A stretch of 64,000 nt of DNA from Massospora cicadina (Eukaryota > Entomophthoromycota > Entomophthoromycetes > Entomophthorales > Entomophthoraceae): the NCBI GenBank assembly GCA_022478985.1, contig JAKSZP010014451.1, positions 186,001 to 250,000 on the forward strand, read 5' to 3'. This document shows, in pieces, positions 20,901 to 30,999 of the stretch. Within the stretch, counting starts at the first letter, position 1. Each line of letters begins with the position of its first letter. A program made the position numbers and the translations under genes. The notes below the pieces were generated by a model. That model did no database searches. It was not told the DNA's origin and worked only from the letters and a program-made list of their open reading frames with translations.

Positions 20901-21560
20901 TTGATCATCTTGAATACTTGTCCATCTATAGTCTCAGTGTTTTCCATCAATTTTCAAAGCGCAACTTGGATTTCTTGGGGTTCATCCCCAATTTTTCCTT
21001 TGACCATTCTCTGAAAAGCTCATCCGCCTGCAGGTATACCAACTGGACCATTGGCAACTGCAATAAGCCATCCATGTTCTGGTGAGAAGCCCCCATTAAG
21101 TGGACTATCTCATAATCATAAGCCTGAAGCTTAAGTGCCCATCAGGCCAGTCATCCTTCTGGATCTCTTAGATTGTGCAGCCAATGCAGCGAAGAGTGGT
21201 CTGTCACCACCCTAAAGTGCGTTCCGTGGATGTACACCCAAAATTGCTTACATGCATAAATGACTGCAAGGCATTCCCGCTCAGTCATGGTGTAGTTCCT
21301 CTCAGCGGCTGAGAGTGTCTGGCTCACATATGCCACCAGATGCTCATCCCCAAGTTCATTGACTTGGCTCATTATGGCGCTGATCGCCGTCAACAAAGCA
21401 TCAGTTTGAATGATAAAATCCTGATCGAAATTCAGATATTTCAGAATCAGCAAATCTATTAAATACCGACATAATTCATTGAAGGCTTCCTGGGCCTCCT
21501 CATTCAATATGAATCCTTTTTTTGGATCCTTTAATAAACGGAGTAATGGCTCAGCTATTT
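20901..21560 (-). pseudogene. Element B RNase H
   Basis: The open minus frame 21151-21507 (118 codons) contains FIIQTDALLTAISAIMSQ (first Asp), MTERECLAVIYACKQFWV (Glu) and FRVVTDHSSLHWLHNL (second Asp), so all visible catalytic positions are kept. The sequence following toward the integrase is broken by stops. Confidence 0.85.
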
Positions 21561-21949
21561 GGGTACAGTACTGAATAAATTTTCTAATAGATTAATACTC
21601 TTAGCAACTCATGCCACCAATCTCATTTTGTCCTGATTGGCTGATTTTCCCCAGTATTGACCTTGTGAATCACATCTCTTGTGCATCCCAAATCATGGTC
21701 ATTTTTTGGCAAATACTCTCCGATACTTTTCAACAATTCAAGCACCTCTTCTTGCTGGCCATCCGTCAGATCAGCGAGTTGCTCCTGATCAACCAATAGG
21801 TTGATGCTCTCAGTTACCCCAGCTGATAATTTCATCTCATCATGAGTGAAATTCCTCTGTTTGGCCGTCAGGATTTCTCATCATTTCTTTGGTCCAAAAC
21901 TCTTAGACCATAAAATCAATATTTTAATATTTTATGTCTTTTATTTTTC
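21561..21949 (-). pseudogene. Element B pre-RT linker; RT palm missing
   Basis: Frame 21623-21835 gives VTESINLLVDQEQLADLTDG through NDHDLGCTRDVIHKVNTGE, matching the linker of A up to its DDQDLGCAKRVQHF block. A then continues with about 600 bp of RT fingers and palm. In B the sequence passes straight into RNase H, so the RT catalytic domain is deleted. Confidence 0.75.
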
Positions 21950-22170
21950 TTTTTGCAATGGGACTTGCAACCTACAAAAAGGCTCATAGTCCTTTTTTTC
22001 CCCTTCATCCAAACTAAGTACTGGGTGCTTAAACCTACCAGTTATCATGGTTCAAAATCTTATCCTCTTAAGATTTAACCAACCAAATGGTTCAGTGGTC
22101 CTCTTCTAGGACTTGACCAAAATCTCAGGACATAACCATCTAATGGTTCAGAGGTCCGCTGGGAATATTG
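21950..22170. repeat. Hairpin-rich repeat in B, copy 2
   Basis: Direct repeat of 19590-19810, sharing ATGGGACTTG, GGTTCAGAGGTCC and CTTAAAC landmarks. It replaces the place where protease and capsid coding would be expected. Confidence 0.7.
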
Positions 22171-23055
22171 CAACTATTTTCCCTTAGGCTCAATACTTCT
22201 TACTAGCATTGAACTGTCTCCCTATATGACCGGAAGCGCTTTTTCTTCATGTATAGGATACACTTGCCGACTTTGGAAAATTCTCTTAGATTAGGCCTTT
22301 AATCCCTACTGTTATTCGTCCAACAGGCCCTAATTTTATCTCATATTCGGCAAATGATGCTTTTGGATCTTCATATCTGATCAGCCAACAGTTCCATCTG
22401 ATTGTTCAGATCATTTTTCTCCTGAAAACGATTTTCAGCCTTCATGGCTATCCTTAATTACACAGGTCGTTCTGGCCTTGTTAGCTTCATCCAATATCTC
22501 CTGAATTGATGAACTCATCTCCAGTAACTTCTGATCAGTGATTGAGTGTTATTTGATTAAAATGATTTCTTCCACTATCTTGGATCAATCATTTCCTATT
22601 TTGACTTCATCTCTTCATTGGTATGGCAATTTAATTCTCTATTTTTGATTGTTTCTTATTTCGTCCTTTGCCTCATCTAAACACTCACTCTTCAGGACTA
22701 TTTCCAGCGGACCCAATTTAGACCCAAGTTGGCCCTGCTGACTCTTGGGACTATTTCCAGTGGTCCCAATTCCAACTCAAGTTGGCCCTGCTGATACTCT
22801 TCATCTCAAATAGATGTCCGGTGGAACTGGTTTTCTTGCAGCACTAGATATTTCCAATTCTAGCCTGAAAGTCCTTTTCCCTGAACTTGTGTATCTTCAT
22901 TTTTCTTCACTTGGAGCTCCACTGTTGAGCTGGGTGAACGCCTCTGAATGTGATCCTCTTCACATTCTATCTTCATTACTTCCTTCAGTAACTTATTTCC
23001 AAAATTGGAAACCTCTTCATAGAACATCATTTTCTATATTATCCAACTCAACTAC
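22171..23055 (-). pseudogene. Element B gag N-terminal remnant
   Basis: Minus frames give coiled-coil-like stretches (LDEAKDEIRNNQK near 22660-22700; QKLLEMSSSIQEILDEANK near 22480-22530), comparable to the coiled-coil part of A gag. No capsid block or zinc knuckle remains. A plus frame (22814-23080) runs antisense through it and is not supported by homology. Confidence 0.55.
22697..22803. repeat. Tandem duplication of about 53 bp in B gag
   Basis: Two adjacent copies of GGACTATTTCCAGYGG...CAAGTTGGCCCTGCTGA...CTCTT, differing by a few bases and a short indel. Confidence 0.75.
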
Positions 23056-23072
23056 CCCTGTAGTGAACACCA
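23056..23072 (-). promoter_or_regulatory. Element B primer-binding site
   Basis: The minus strand, three bases after the 5' LTR, reads TGGTGTTCACTACAGGG. It differs from the R site at only two positions and resembles that of C. Confidence 0.8.
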
Positions 23073-23075
23073 AAT

Positions 23076-24358
23076 TGTAAAAATTTACTCTAGGTTGATT
23101 ATCAGCTGTCAACCCAGTAACATTTTTACTGCACAGGTTTGATTTCCTTGTGCACTTTGTCACGTTGTATAGAATGTAGTAATCAATAATAGTATGGAGA
23201 CTATTATCTGTAGTTAGGATTGAACTATTATTTGGCCCAACGCTTGTCCAGTATTTCCAATTAAATATTATGTAAGTCATACTCAAAGGGATTCATTCCC
23301 TATATCCTTATCCACCTAATCTTTGTTAAGATACCCCAGTGACAGTCTCTCTCAGCCCAACACACAGTTGGTAGCTATCCCTGATTGTGGTTCCTTCATC
23401 TCTAGAGCCCCGCTCAGATCTTTACTATTCTCTCTGAGAGTCTTCCAATTATTGCCTTCTGCAATAATATCCTTGAGATAGAATAGCACAATAGAAGCTG
23501 ATAGTCTAACTATACACCAAATTGATGATATCACTGTAAAGTACTTGTTATCTTATAGCTGGGTTTTTTAGATAATGTTTTTCTTTATCTTCTGGCTTCC
23601 TGCCATACAAAGATCTTGGTCCTCCTGACTGATTAAATCCTTATCACCTGTATCAACTCTAAGATGGGTGAAACCAAATGGAAAGTTGAGCTAATCTGTA
23701 TTTATTCCAAAATTCTGGGTTTTTTATTATAGTAATTCCTAGGGAATTATATAGTAGGGGATTCAGCTGTCAACCCTCAGTTGACACCTCTTTGATGAAA
23801 TGGAAGCCGTTGCAATGAATCACCCTTCCTTGTCTCAGCAGCAATGGTATTCCTCATCCTGGCTAGTATTCTGTCATTAAACATCCTTGAGACCTCAAAT
23901 CGAAAGAGTCAGAAAACGTGTCCCTAACGTTTTCCTCTCGTCCAAGCAAACCAACCATAATTGGCTAGCGACCTGCTTAGGTAATGTGACTTGTTACCCA
24001 TTATTGCAAGTCACTCACCAACCAATCTCTTCACTAGTTTCAGGTGGCATCACTCGCCTCACAACTCGTCATTCATCTCCAATCAGTTAGTGATGAAACC
24101 CAACTGATCCCAATTGGTACACCTGATAGTTAATCACTATCAGATGCCCCTATTTTGTCAGCAACTACGCCCAATAAGATCTTAGTATTCATCCAGATTG
24201 ATCCCTGACAGATATGGACAGGCAAATATCCCAAAATCCCCCAAACGTAGTTCCTCCAAAACTCAGCAAACTGATTTCTGCTTCACTTCGCCTTAGGGAA
24301 TTTTCCCTAGAGATACTAGGTAATCTAGCAGGCTGGGAATATGGGCAAAAATCCAACA
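23076..24358 (-). repeat. Element B 5' LTR (1283 bp)
   Basis: Plus-strand edges TGTAAAAATTTACTCTAGG and AAAATCCAACA, collinear with 16471-17758. It is followed at 24359 by the interrupted C LTR. Confidence 0.9.
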
Positions 24359-25578
24359 TTGATAAAATAGTTAAATAAGTTGGCATTAGTATGACGATTT
24401 TTGCCCTAGTTAAGTCCTAAGATCAACTGAATATTGTACAATGCTAGACAAGTGCTAACGCTCTAATTTCTTCACGCAGGAGCAGGCGGAGTACCTAAAA
24501 AACACTTGGACAAAAAAACCTTTCTCAATAACTCTTCCCACAATTGTTGTCAACTGACAAATAGATTAAGAGAACCTTTCTTCCACTCCTATCCGAGATT
24601 ATTAAGAAAGTTGCAAACTATCTAAATGTCTATTCAATTGAAAACTAATTATTTACTACTAAGTATTTGTTTCATTGTTACTTTATTGTTAATGCTATAT
24701 TTAATGAAAATCAAAGGAATTATATAGAGCAATCGGCGTCCAACCTCTGTTGATGTCCCCTTGGGGAAACATTAGCCATCATTGGTGATTTAGCCCTTTG
24801 AGGCCATACTCACAAGGACCTTCCTCATCCTCTTAGTTAGTTCTCACCATAGACTGGGGTAACAACCTCTTCTAGTTAATTGATGAAAGTATACCTAAAG
24901 TCAAATTTATTCTCAGAAGAGTACCTTATTTGGCTAGCAAACTTTTAGGTAATAAAACCTTTACCTATCAATAGCAGGTTGCCTCACCTAAAAAGTTAGA
25001 CCGCAAGTTGCTCCTAGAAGTCAATCGGGGGTGCCAGCCAATGGAAGCTATTGGCGATTAGTAGGTCTAATAACACAAAAACCTTACCCATGACGTAAAC
25101 AGAAAAATTTGAGTCCTGATCTGGAGGTGGAGAAACTTTCTTTGATGGAGTTGACCCTGTTCAGGTTTCATGTCATTTCTTTCTTTCTTTTGGTAATGCC
25201 TGTCCCATGGTTGGCTTGCCTCAGTTAAATAAAAGTTGCTCCTAGAAGCATTGGTGATGCTTCACAACTAAAAACAGCACCTAGTCAATTAGCAACAAAC
25301 CCCTAATTAACTAATATAATTAAATATTTAATCATTTGTTCAGCAATCAAATCATAAAGTAAATTCATTGTTTGGGATTATCACTGATGAAATTTAAGTA
25401 ATTTAGTGGGATAAAATACCAGTGGATTAGCTAATGTTCATCAAAGGGTTTACCAAACAATTTTTTAAATTAAAAATGATAACTCTCACATCCATTAGAG
25501 TATTTAATAACCCTAGTGGGCAAAAAAATTTTATTGTAATCTAATCAGCTGGGTATATGGCATAACAAAATTCCAAAA
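24359..25578 (-). repeat. Element C 3' LTR, fragment 2
   Basis: From AAAATAG (24364) it aligns with 32764-33817 of the other C LTR, including ACGCAGGAGCAGG and GGCTAGCAA...TTTTAGGTAAT. 24359-24363 is B target duplication. It ends TTCCAAAA (25578). A SINE with its duplication sits inside at 25021-25248. With the first 131 bp at 2621-2751 this makes one full LTR. Confidence 0.85.
25021..25232 (+). mobile_element. 5'-truncated SINE in the C LTR
   Basis: Flanked by a perfect 16-bp duplication AAGTTGCTCCTAGAAG (25005-25020 and 25233-25248). The body matches the SINE at 29259-29551 read on its minus strand: GGGGTGCCAGCC, TGACGTAAACAGAAAAATTTG, CAGGTTTCATGTCATTTCTT, and the TGGTTGGCTTGCCT tail. The tRNA-like head is absent, so it is truncated at the 5' end as is common in target-primed insertion. 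Confidence 0.88.
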
Positions 25579-26340
25579 CCTCCCCCATTTTTCTAGATTA
25601 TTCAGTTAAGGATAACAATCTAGGAAATAATGCCGCCTCAGTTTGTGGTCACCATACTTTAAAAACTTCAGCGGAGCTTGGCTCAATCCACGTTCAACGC
25701 TTTTCAAACCAATCTTCACCAACGCAGCTCTTCTTCATTCTTACTAACTGTTACTCTCTCAAGCACAAGTCCTGTGGCATCATACTACGTCAGGACTATT
25801 TTGGTCATTCTTGCTGACAATATGAACTGGACCACCTGTTTGACCCCAGAAAGGTATCATAAACTCCTCATCATTCACATATATACTCTCACTCACCTTT
25901 GCTGAGTCCTGTTCTAGTGCCCATGACTACTCATAATGGACTTAGTTGCAACATGAGATGCTCCTACCAATACATTTATCAGGGCCTCTACAGTGTATCC
26001 AGTTTCAACAGGTCCTGATCCTAATGACTTAATAAACGCGTTCTTCTAATTCTGCTTAAACTCATCACTATGTTCATCATAGTACATCCTCCTTCTCCTC
26101 GCTAAACAATGAAAGTTGGGATCCCAGCTGGATATTCTTAACCATGGCAACAAGATAACATTAAAAGTTAATATTATATATTTTTTGATTTTATTTTTTC
26201 TAAAAAACGATTCCTTCTTATTGAAAATTTATATATTTATATTTTTTATTGTTTTATTATTTTTTCTTTTTTTATATTTTTTTGTATTTTTCTGTATTTT
26301 TTATTTTTTTTCTTAATTACTTATTCTCTCAAGTCCAATA
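25579..26340. other. Element C region between 3' LTR and integrase
   Basis: Starts with the polypurine tract (minus AAATGGGGGAGG, plus 25579-25590). A plus frame at 25678-25905 (75 codons) lies where A and B carry the antisense gene, but I see no convincing sequence match. 26160-26340 is extreme A/T low complexity, like the separators of A and B. Confidence 0.55.
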
Positions 26341-27500
26341 ATTTAAGTAATTAGCATGGACTCAGTTTACTATTTGGCTATTTGCAAAGTTCTTTATCAT
26401 ATAAGCATCAGTCACTGACTTGGCAATAAACTCAAAAGGACCTGACCATAGGGCTTCCAACTTTTTTTTCTTCTGAATCCATGGGTATCACAATAGGCTA
26501 CCATATCTCTCACATGGTATTTTTTCAGTGCATGGCAATTCTTGTCATCCATTTTCTTTGCTCTAATATTTCTCTTCAGCATCATATCAAATGCCTGAAA
26601 ATGCAAATTGATCATAATTTTAGACAGCCAGTTAGATATAGATCTGCACTAAATCCTGATTCTGGTTCAATGTCAGAAGACAATATTGGAGGTAGCGCAG
26701 ACCTTCCTCCATATAAAAGCTTAAATGGGGCTCCCTGTCACCGTATGATAACTAATATTATATGCAAAGGTAACTGAACTCTAATAAGTTCCCAAGTGGA
26801 AGTTTTTCCCACGACCAATTTTCACAGCATCACAGCTAGAGTTGAATTTACTCTTGATACCAATCCTTTCATTTCTGGGCAGTAGGGAACAAATAAAATT
26901 CCTCAGATTCCCATTAGGTCATTCAGTCTTTGAATCACGTATGACATAAAGTTGGTTCCATAGTCACTTAGTAATACTTGCAGGCATGCATGCTAGTATA
27001 CTACATGGTCAAAAATGAATTTAGCCATGCTTTTAGCATCTACTCTGCTCATCTTTTGCTTAACTTATCTAATCAGACGGTCTATCACAACTATGATGTA
27101 CTTTATCCCCAGTACTAACAAACAAGGGTCTCATAGTGTCTATGGACTCCATGTGCCAAGCAACCCATGGCGTACTAGCTGGTATCTCATCACAAACTTG
27201 TGCAGCTTGTGGAGTTGACATTCAACGCAAAAGGCTAGACATCCATGACATCATATATGATCGATTCTCAAAAATAAACTGGCATATATGGTCCATTGTT
27301 TTTCTTAGGCCACTGTGGCCAACAACTTTGTGTGAAGCTTGAATGATTTTCTTTTTAAAAAACGGTTTAGGGAATAAATACCATTTTACTTCAATCAACT
27401 TATATAGCTGTCCATTTTTCATCCCAGTATTCTCCATCGCTTGCTTTAGCACACCTTGAATTGCTTGGTGCTTATCCCCAATATTTTCTTCAATCATCCG
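26341..27500 (-). pseudogene. Element C integrase
   Basis: Minus frames: HHCC start ASHKVVGHSGLRKTMDHI (near 27300), core IKYIIVVIDRLIR (Asp 1, near 27090), LLSDYGTNFMS (Asp 2, near 26960), and PEMKGLVSRVNSTL (near 26840), where the catalytic Glu appears replaced by Ser. The core ends LLYGGRSALPPI (near 26700). The C-terminal piece 26412-26615 includes YHVRDMVAYCDTHGF, as in A. Many stops are present. Confidence 0.8.
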
Positions 27501-28110
27501 CTAAAATAATTCATCAGCTTCAAGATAAACACTTGAATTACAGGCAATCTTGATAGTCATCAGCATTCTGATGTGCTGCTCATGTTCAGTGTATAATTTT
27601 GAGAAAATATGCTTGCAGTTTTAAAGCCCAACGTATCAGTCGTCCCTATGGTTCCTTAAGTTTATTAACCATCATAGGGATAAGTGGTCATCCACCACTT
27701 TAAAGTACATCCCATATATACTTGAAATTGTTTGCAGGCGTGAATCAGCGCAAGGCACTTGCACTCTGTAAAGGTGTAGTTTCTTTTTTGCTGGCGTTAA
27801 TGTTCTCCTATCATACACTTTTGGATGCTCTTCCCTGATTCATCTACTTGACTTAAAATGACACCAATTGGTATTAGTAATGCATTTTCTGAGTATATTC
27901 CCAATTAAAATCAAGGTATTTCAGCGCGGGGTTACTCATCAGATATTTACTTAACATATTAAATGATCCTTGGGCCTCATCATTCCAAATGAATCCTTTT
28001 ATTAGATCCTTTAGAAGGTGGAACAATGTAATTAGTGATTCCAGTAAAATCCCTGTTGAATCAGCAAAAGTAGTTGACCATCCCAAGAAAAGCTTGTATG
28101 TCCAGAGCGC
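27501..28110 (-). pseudogene. Element C RNase H
   Basis: Degenerate minus-strand match to the RNase H of A and B. 27874-28086 covers the RT thumb and start (GFIWNDEAQGSFNMLSKYL, ALKYLDFNWE). The region 27640-27870 retains a CKCLALIHACKQFQ-like block. It has frequent stops. Confidence 0.65.
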
Positions 28111-28879
28111 TCTTCAGGGCTGGCATATGCTCAAACGTTGTTATTTTCAGTTAGTTGGGGTTGTAATCAGCCAGAGTTTATTACAAACCCCCAAATATCA
28201 AGCTACTTCTAAATGATAGTATTTAGTAAGCTTGATTTTCAGATTTGCCGCTGCTAGGCGTTTATCCACTTCCACTAAGTTATCCAGGTGATCAGTAAAT
28301 GACCTACTTAGTACGTTGATATTGTCTAAGTATTCCAGAAATAAGAAAAACTATAAATCACTTTATATGAAATCCTTCACTCTCTGGAATGTTATGCGCA
28401 TTGCACAATCCCTGGAGAATTCTGGTCAACTGGTACAATCCTTGCGCAGTGATTATCGCACATTTTCTCATTAATCTTCTTTGTTAAAACAACTTGACAT
28501 TATCCTGAAATCAATTATAACGCCTAAAAATAATTGACTTCCACTTAGAAATCAAAAGCGTTGTTGATCCTTAGTAACAGATAGGAATTAGTGATTTTAT
28601 TTAATTGTGGGGATTGATCACCACACAATTTGGTCCATCATTTTTCTTTACAATAAGGATCAGACTCCTCTATGGACTTGATGACAGAATGAGGAGCCCA
28701 TGCTCAACTAGCTTGCTGATTTCTTTGCTCACTACTGCTTTAGTAGCCCTTGATTGATGGACAGGTCTCATTTATATTGGCAGATCTTTCCCAGTGTTAA
28801 CCTTGTGGATCACATTTTTAGCGCATCAGAGGTCATGGTCATCCTGGGAAAATATCATCCAATTCTTTAGATAATTTGG
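28111..28879 (-). pseudogene. Element C reverse transcriptase
   Basis: Minus frames show VKKNDGPNCVVI (near 28630), MRKCAIITAQGLYQLTRILQ (near 28440) and LEYLDNINVLSRSFTDHLDN (near 28310), where YLDD has become YLDN. The order and spacing match A. Stops and shifts are dense. Confidence 0.75.
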
Positions 28880-29957
28880 TCACCTTATCTTGCTGTCACT
28901 CCAATAAATAAGGCAGTTGCTCACAAATGACCAATAAGTTGACATTATCAGGTACATCTTCCTGTAATCCAATGCAGTTAACATTGCAAAGCTATGTAAT
29001 TTTTGAGTTCTGCCATCGGGATTGAATGCACAAACTTTATGACCTTTTTCTACTTTCATCAGTTTTTCACCCAGATTGGCCAGTATCATTCTTATTTAGC
29101 CATGGCCTGGCATCATAAACCCCAGCGCTACCCATGGCTCTAGTATCAATTTATTCCATAGGCCAATGATTTCTTCATATGTTTTTCTCCAGAATTTTTA
29201 GCGTTAATCCTGTGTTAACTATGGTTTGTGTTCCTAATGGAATGGTGTTCATCATTTTATTATTATTATTATTTAACCAAGGCAAGCCAACCAGGGGAAG
29301 GCATTACCAAAAGAAAGAAATGACATGAAACCTGAACAGGGTCAACTCCGTCAAAGAGAGTTTTTCCACCTCCAGATCAGGACTCAAATTTTTCTGGTTA
29401 CGTCATGGGTAAGGTTTTTGTGTTATTAGACCTACTAACCGCCAATAGCTTCCTTTGGCTGGCACCCCAATCGATGTGCGAAGGGTGGGAATCAAACCTG
29501 CAACCTTCAGGTTGGTAGCCATACGCCCTTACCAACTCGCCTTCCACCCCCGGTGTTCATCATTTTCATCCTCAATGGTGTCCCAGTTTTTTCAGGATCT
29601 CATTTGGCATTTCCCTCCATTTTCATCCAACTAACTTGTATTGGATGAGAATGATGCTATCATTGTAAATTATATATTTAAAGTTATTTCTTTTCATCAA
29701 AAAAATCTCTACTTTCCATTAATATACCAAGGGCAGGGTTTGCTAAAAAATTATCAGGGTACTCTCCTCAAAACCACACTTGACACCATACTTTCTCAGG
29801 AATTTCATCCTAATTAGTATGTCATAATTTTGATATGCAATACTATGGTGGGAGTTAATACTACCGGCAATCCAAACCAAAGTGAAAGGAATTTTTATTC
29901 TCTACAAGATATTGTGATATCTGGCCCAACAGTTCCATAATTTTTCAGTGCTCTAAA
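28880..29957 (-). pseudogene. Element C protease-to-RT linker (interrupted by SINE)
   Basis: 28880-29089 gives ILANLGEKLMKVEKGHKVCA, equivalent to the LLENLTSQNIKVKKYQVV block of A. The remaining sequence to 29957 is the decayed region downstream of the protease, split by the SINE at 29259-29551. Near 29900-29957 a NYGTVG block matches EYGTAG of A. Confidence 0.6.
29259..29551 (-). mobile_element. Full-length tRNA-derived SINE in element C
   Basis: Flanked by a perfect 15-bp duplication GGTGTTCATCATTTT (29244-29258 and 29552-29566). On the minus strand the head GGAAGGCGAGTTGGTAAGGG carries an A box and GGTTTGATTCCC a B box, typical Pol III promoter parts. The body ends TGGTTGGCTTGCCTTGG and an (AAT)n tail. 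Length is 293 bp. A 5'-truncated relative is at 25021-25232. The source tRNA cannot be named from sequence alone. Confidence 0.9.
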
Positions 29958-29971
29958 TCTGGCAAAATCTT

Positions 29972-30795
29972 TGAGTTTTATAAGCTCCAAGAGGCTCCTA
30001 TTGTGGGCAACTATTGCGGGATGGAGGCCTGGGGTACTGCCCCCACCACACTAGGGCTGCATGAATCTAAGCACCACTTAAAATGTGGGCCCAACTGCTA
30101 TTGGAAGTAGCTCATGCTACCCCCTAAACTGACATATTGCAGCCCTGTTTAAGTACTGGGCAGCTCTTTTGAACCATCCAGGACAGGCAATATGCCTCTC
30201 ATCCCCCTTGTGGGGGACAAGACCCAATGAAACCCAGGTTTAAGGCCCTTGAGGGGGGAGAAGCTGAAGCTCTTCCCTTTGTCACCTTCTTTTTTAGTGG
30301 AGTTATGCTCTCCAGCCCCTTTTTGTCCAGGAAGCCTTGGAGTCCTTTTGGATCTGCTTTAATTTTCCTGCATGATCCATTTCGCTACCAGCTGGCTAAT
30401 GCTGACCAAACTGGCAGCTAGCCAAGCTTCAGGACAACTCAGCAAACTGCAGCATTTATTGTAGGAAGGTGCACCAAAGCGCAGCCAACCATGATTTTCC
30501 CTCCCTTGTCCTGGGGTCCACACCTGTGCAACCCCAGCTCATGGGGAGGCTAGTTGACAGGCACCATGCCAAACTTATACCCCCCTTCCTGCCCATATTC
30601 TCCCCTCAGGGAGTGGTAGACACCCACAAGAACAGGTCAGCACAGTCATCACTACCATCCTGCACTTCTTTTAAGCCACTACAGGACCCGACCAACGTGC
30701 CTCTTTAGGTTCTGGTGTTAGCTACTCATCCATATTTCCACAGGCTTTTCCTGGTTGCATCACGCGGAGACCCCATCTTACCCTACCTAGCTCCC
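29972..30795. mobile_element. Unknown 824-bp GC-rich insertion in the C protease region
   Basis: Bounded by a perfect 14-bp duplication TCTGGCAAAATCTT (29958-29971 and 30796-30809). Removing it rejoins the protease reading of element C, matching A on both sides. It is much GC-richer than its host. Plus frames 30227-30421 and 30469-30708 are open, but I recognise no domain. No LTR, terminal inverted repeat or clean poly-A end is evident. The long duplication suggests target-primed retroposition, or possibly capture of other RNA or DNA. Confidence 0.75.
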
Positions 30796-30809
30796 TCTGG
30801 CAAAATCTT

Positions 30810-30999
30810 CATTTATTCCACCAATTTGGTCAAAACAATATTGATATGCGCTCCACAGTCAATTATTGCCCATAGTCTTACATAATTGACTATAATGTCT
30901 GCATATGTGCACTCAGAGTTTTGCAATATAGTTTTTAATGAGTGAATAGCAGCATTATTCACCAAATAAAGGGTATAGTTTAATTGTGTGGATTAATCA
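30810..30999 (-). pseudogene. Element C aspartic protease fragment
   Basis: The minus strand reads ADIIVNYVRLWAIIDCGAHI then NIVLTKLVE. It aligns with the A protease, but the catalytic D-S-G reads D-C-G. It continues left of the 824-bp insert (KILPDLEH). Confidence 0.75.

Larger units (their letters stand above)
16471..24358 (-). mobile_element. Element B: Ty3/gypsy LTR element, RT deleted, with antisense ORF
   Basis: LTRs 16471-17758 and 23076-24358 (about 94% identical by eye over the first 275 bp). The interior reads on the minus strand: gag coiled-coil piece, pre-RT linker, RNase H, integrase. Capsid, zinc knuckle, protease and the RT palm are missing. A plus-strand ORF lies between integrase and 3' LTR. 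The target duplication is decayed (ATTAT, 16466-16470; TTGAT, 24359-24363), and B sits at the right edge of Q inside the C LTR. Confidence 0.88.

Noticed and set aside
25678..25905. C copy of the antisense accessory gene
   Set aside because: Position and strand fit, but I could not find the shared start or the VLDEA block, so homology is not claimed.
26116..26340. 66-codon hydrophobic plus-strand ORF as a membrane protein
   Set aside because: Generated by Phe/Ile/Leu codons of an A/T low-complexity tract.
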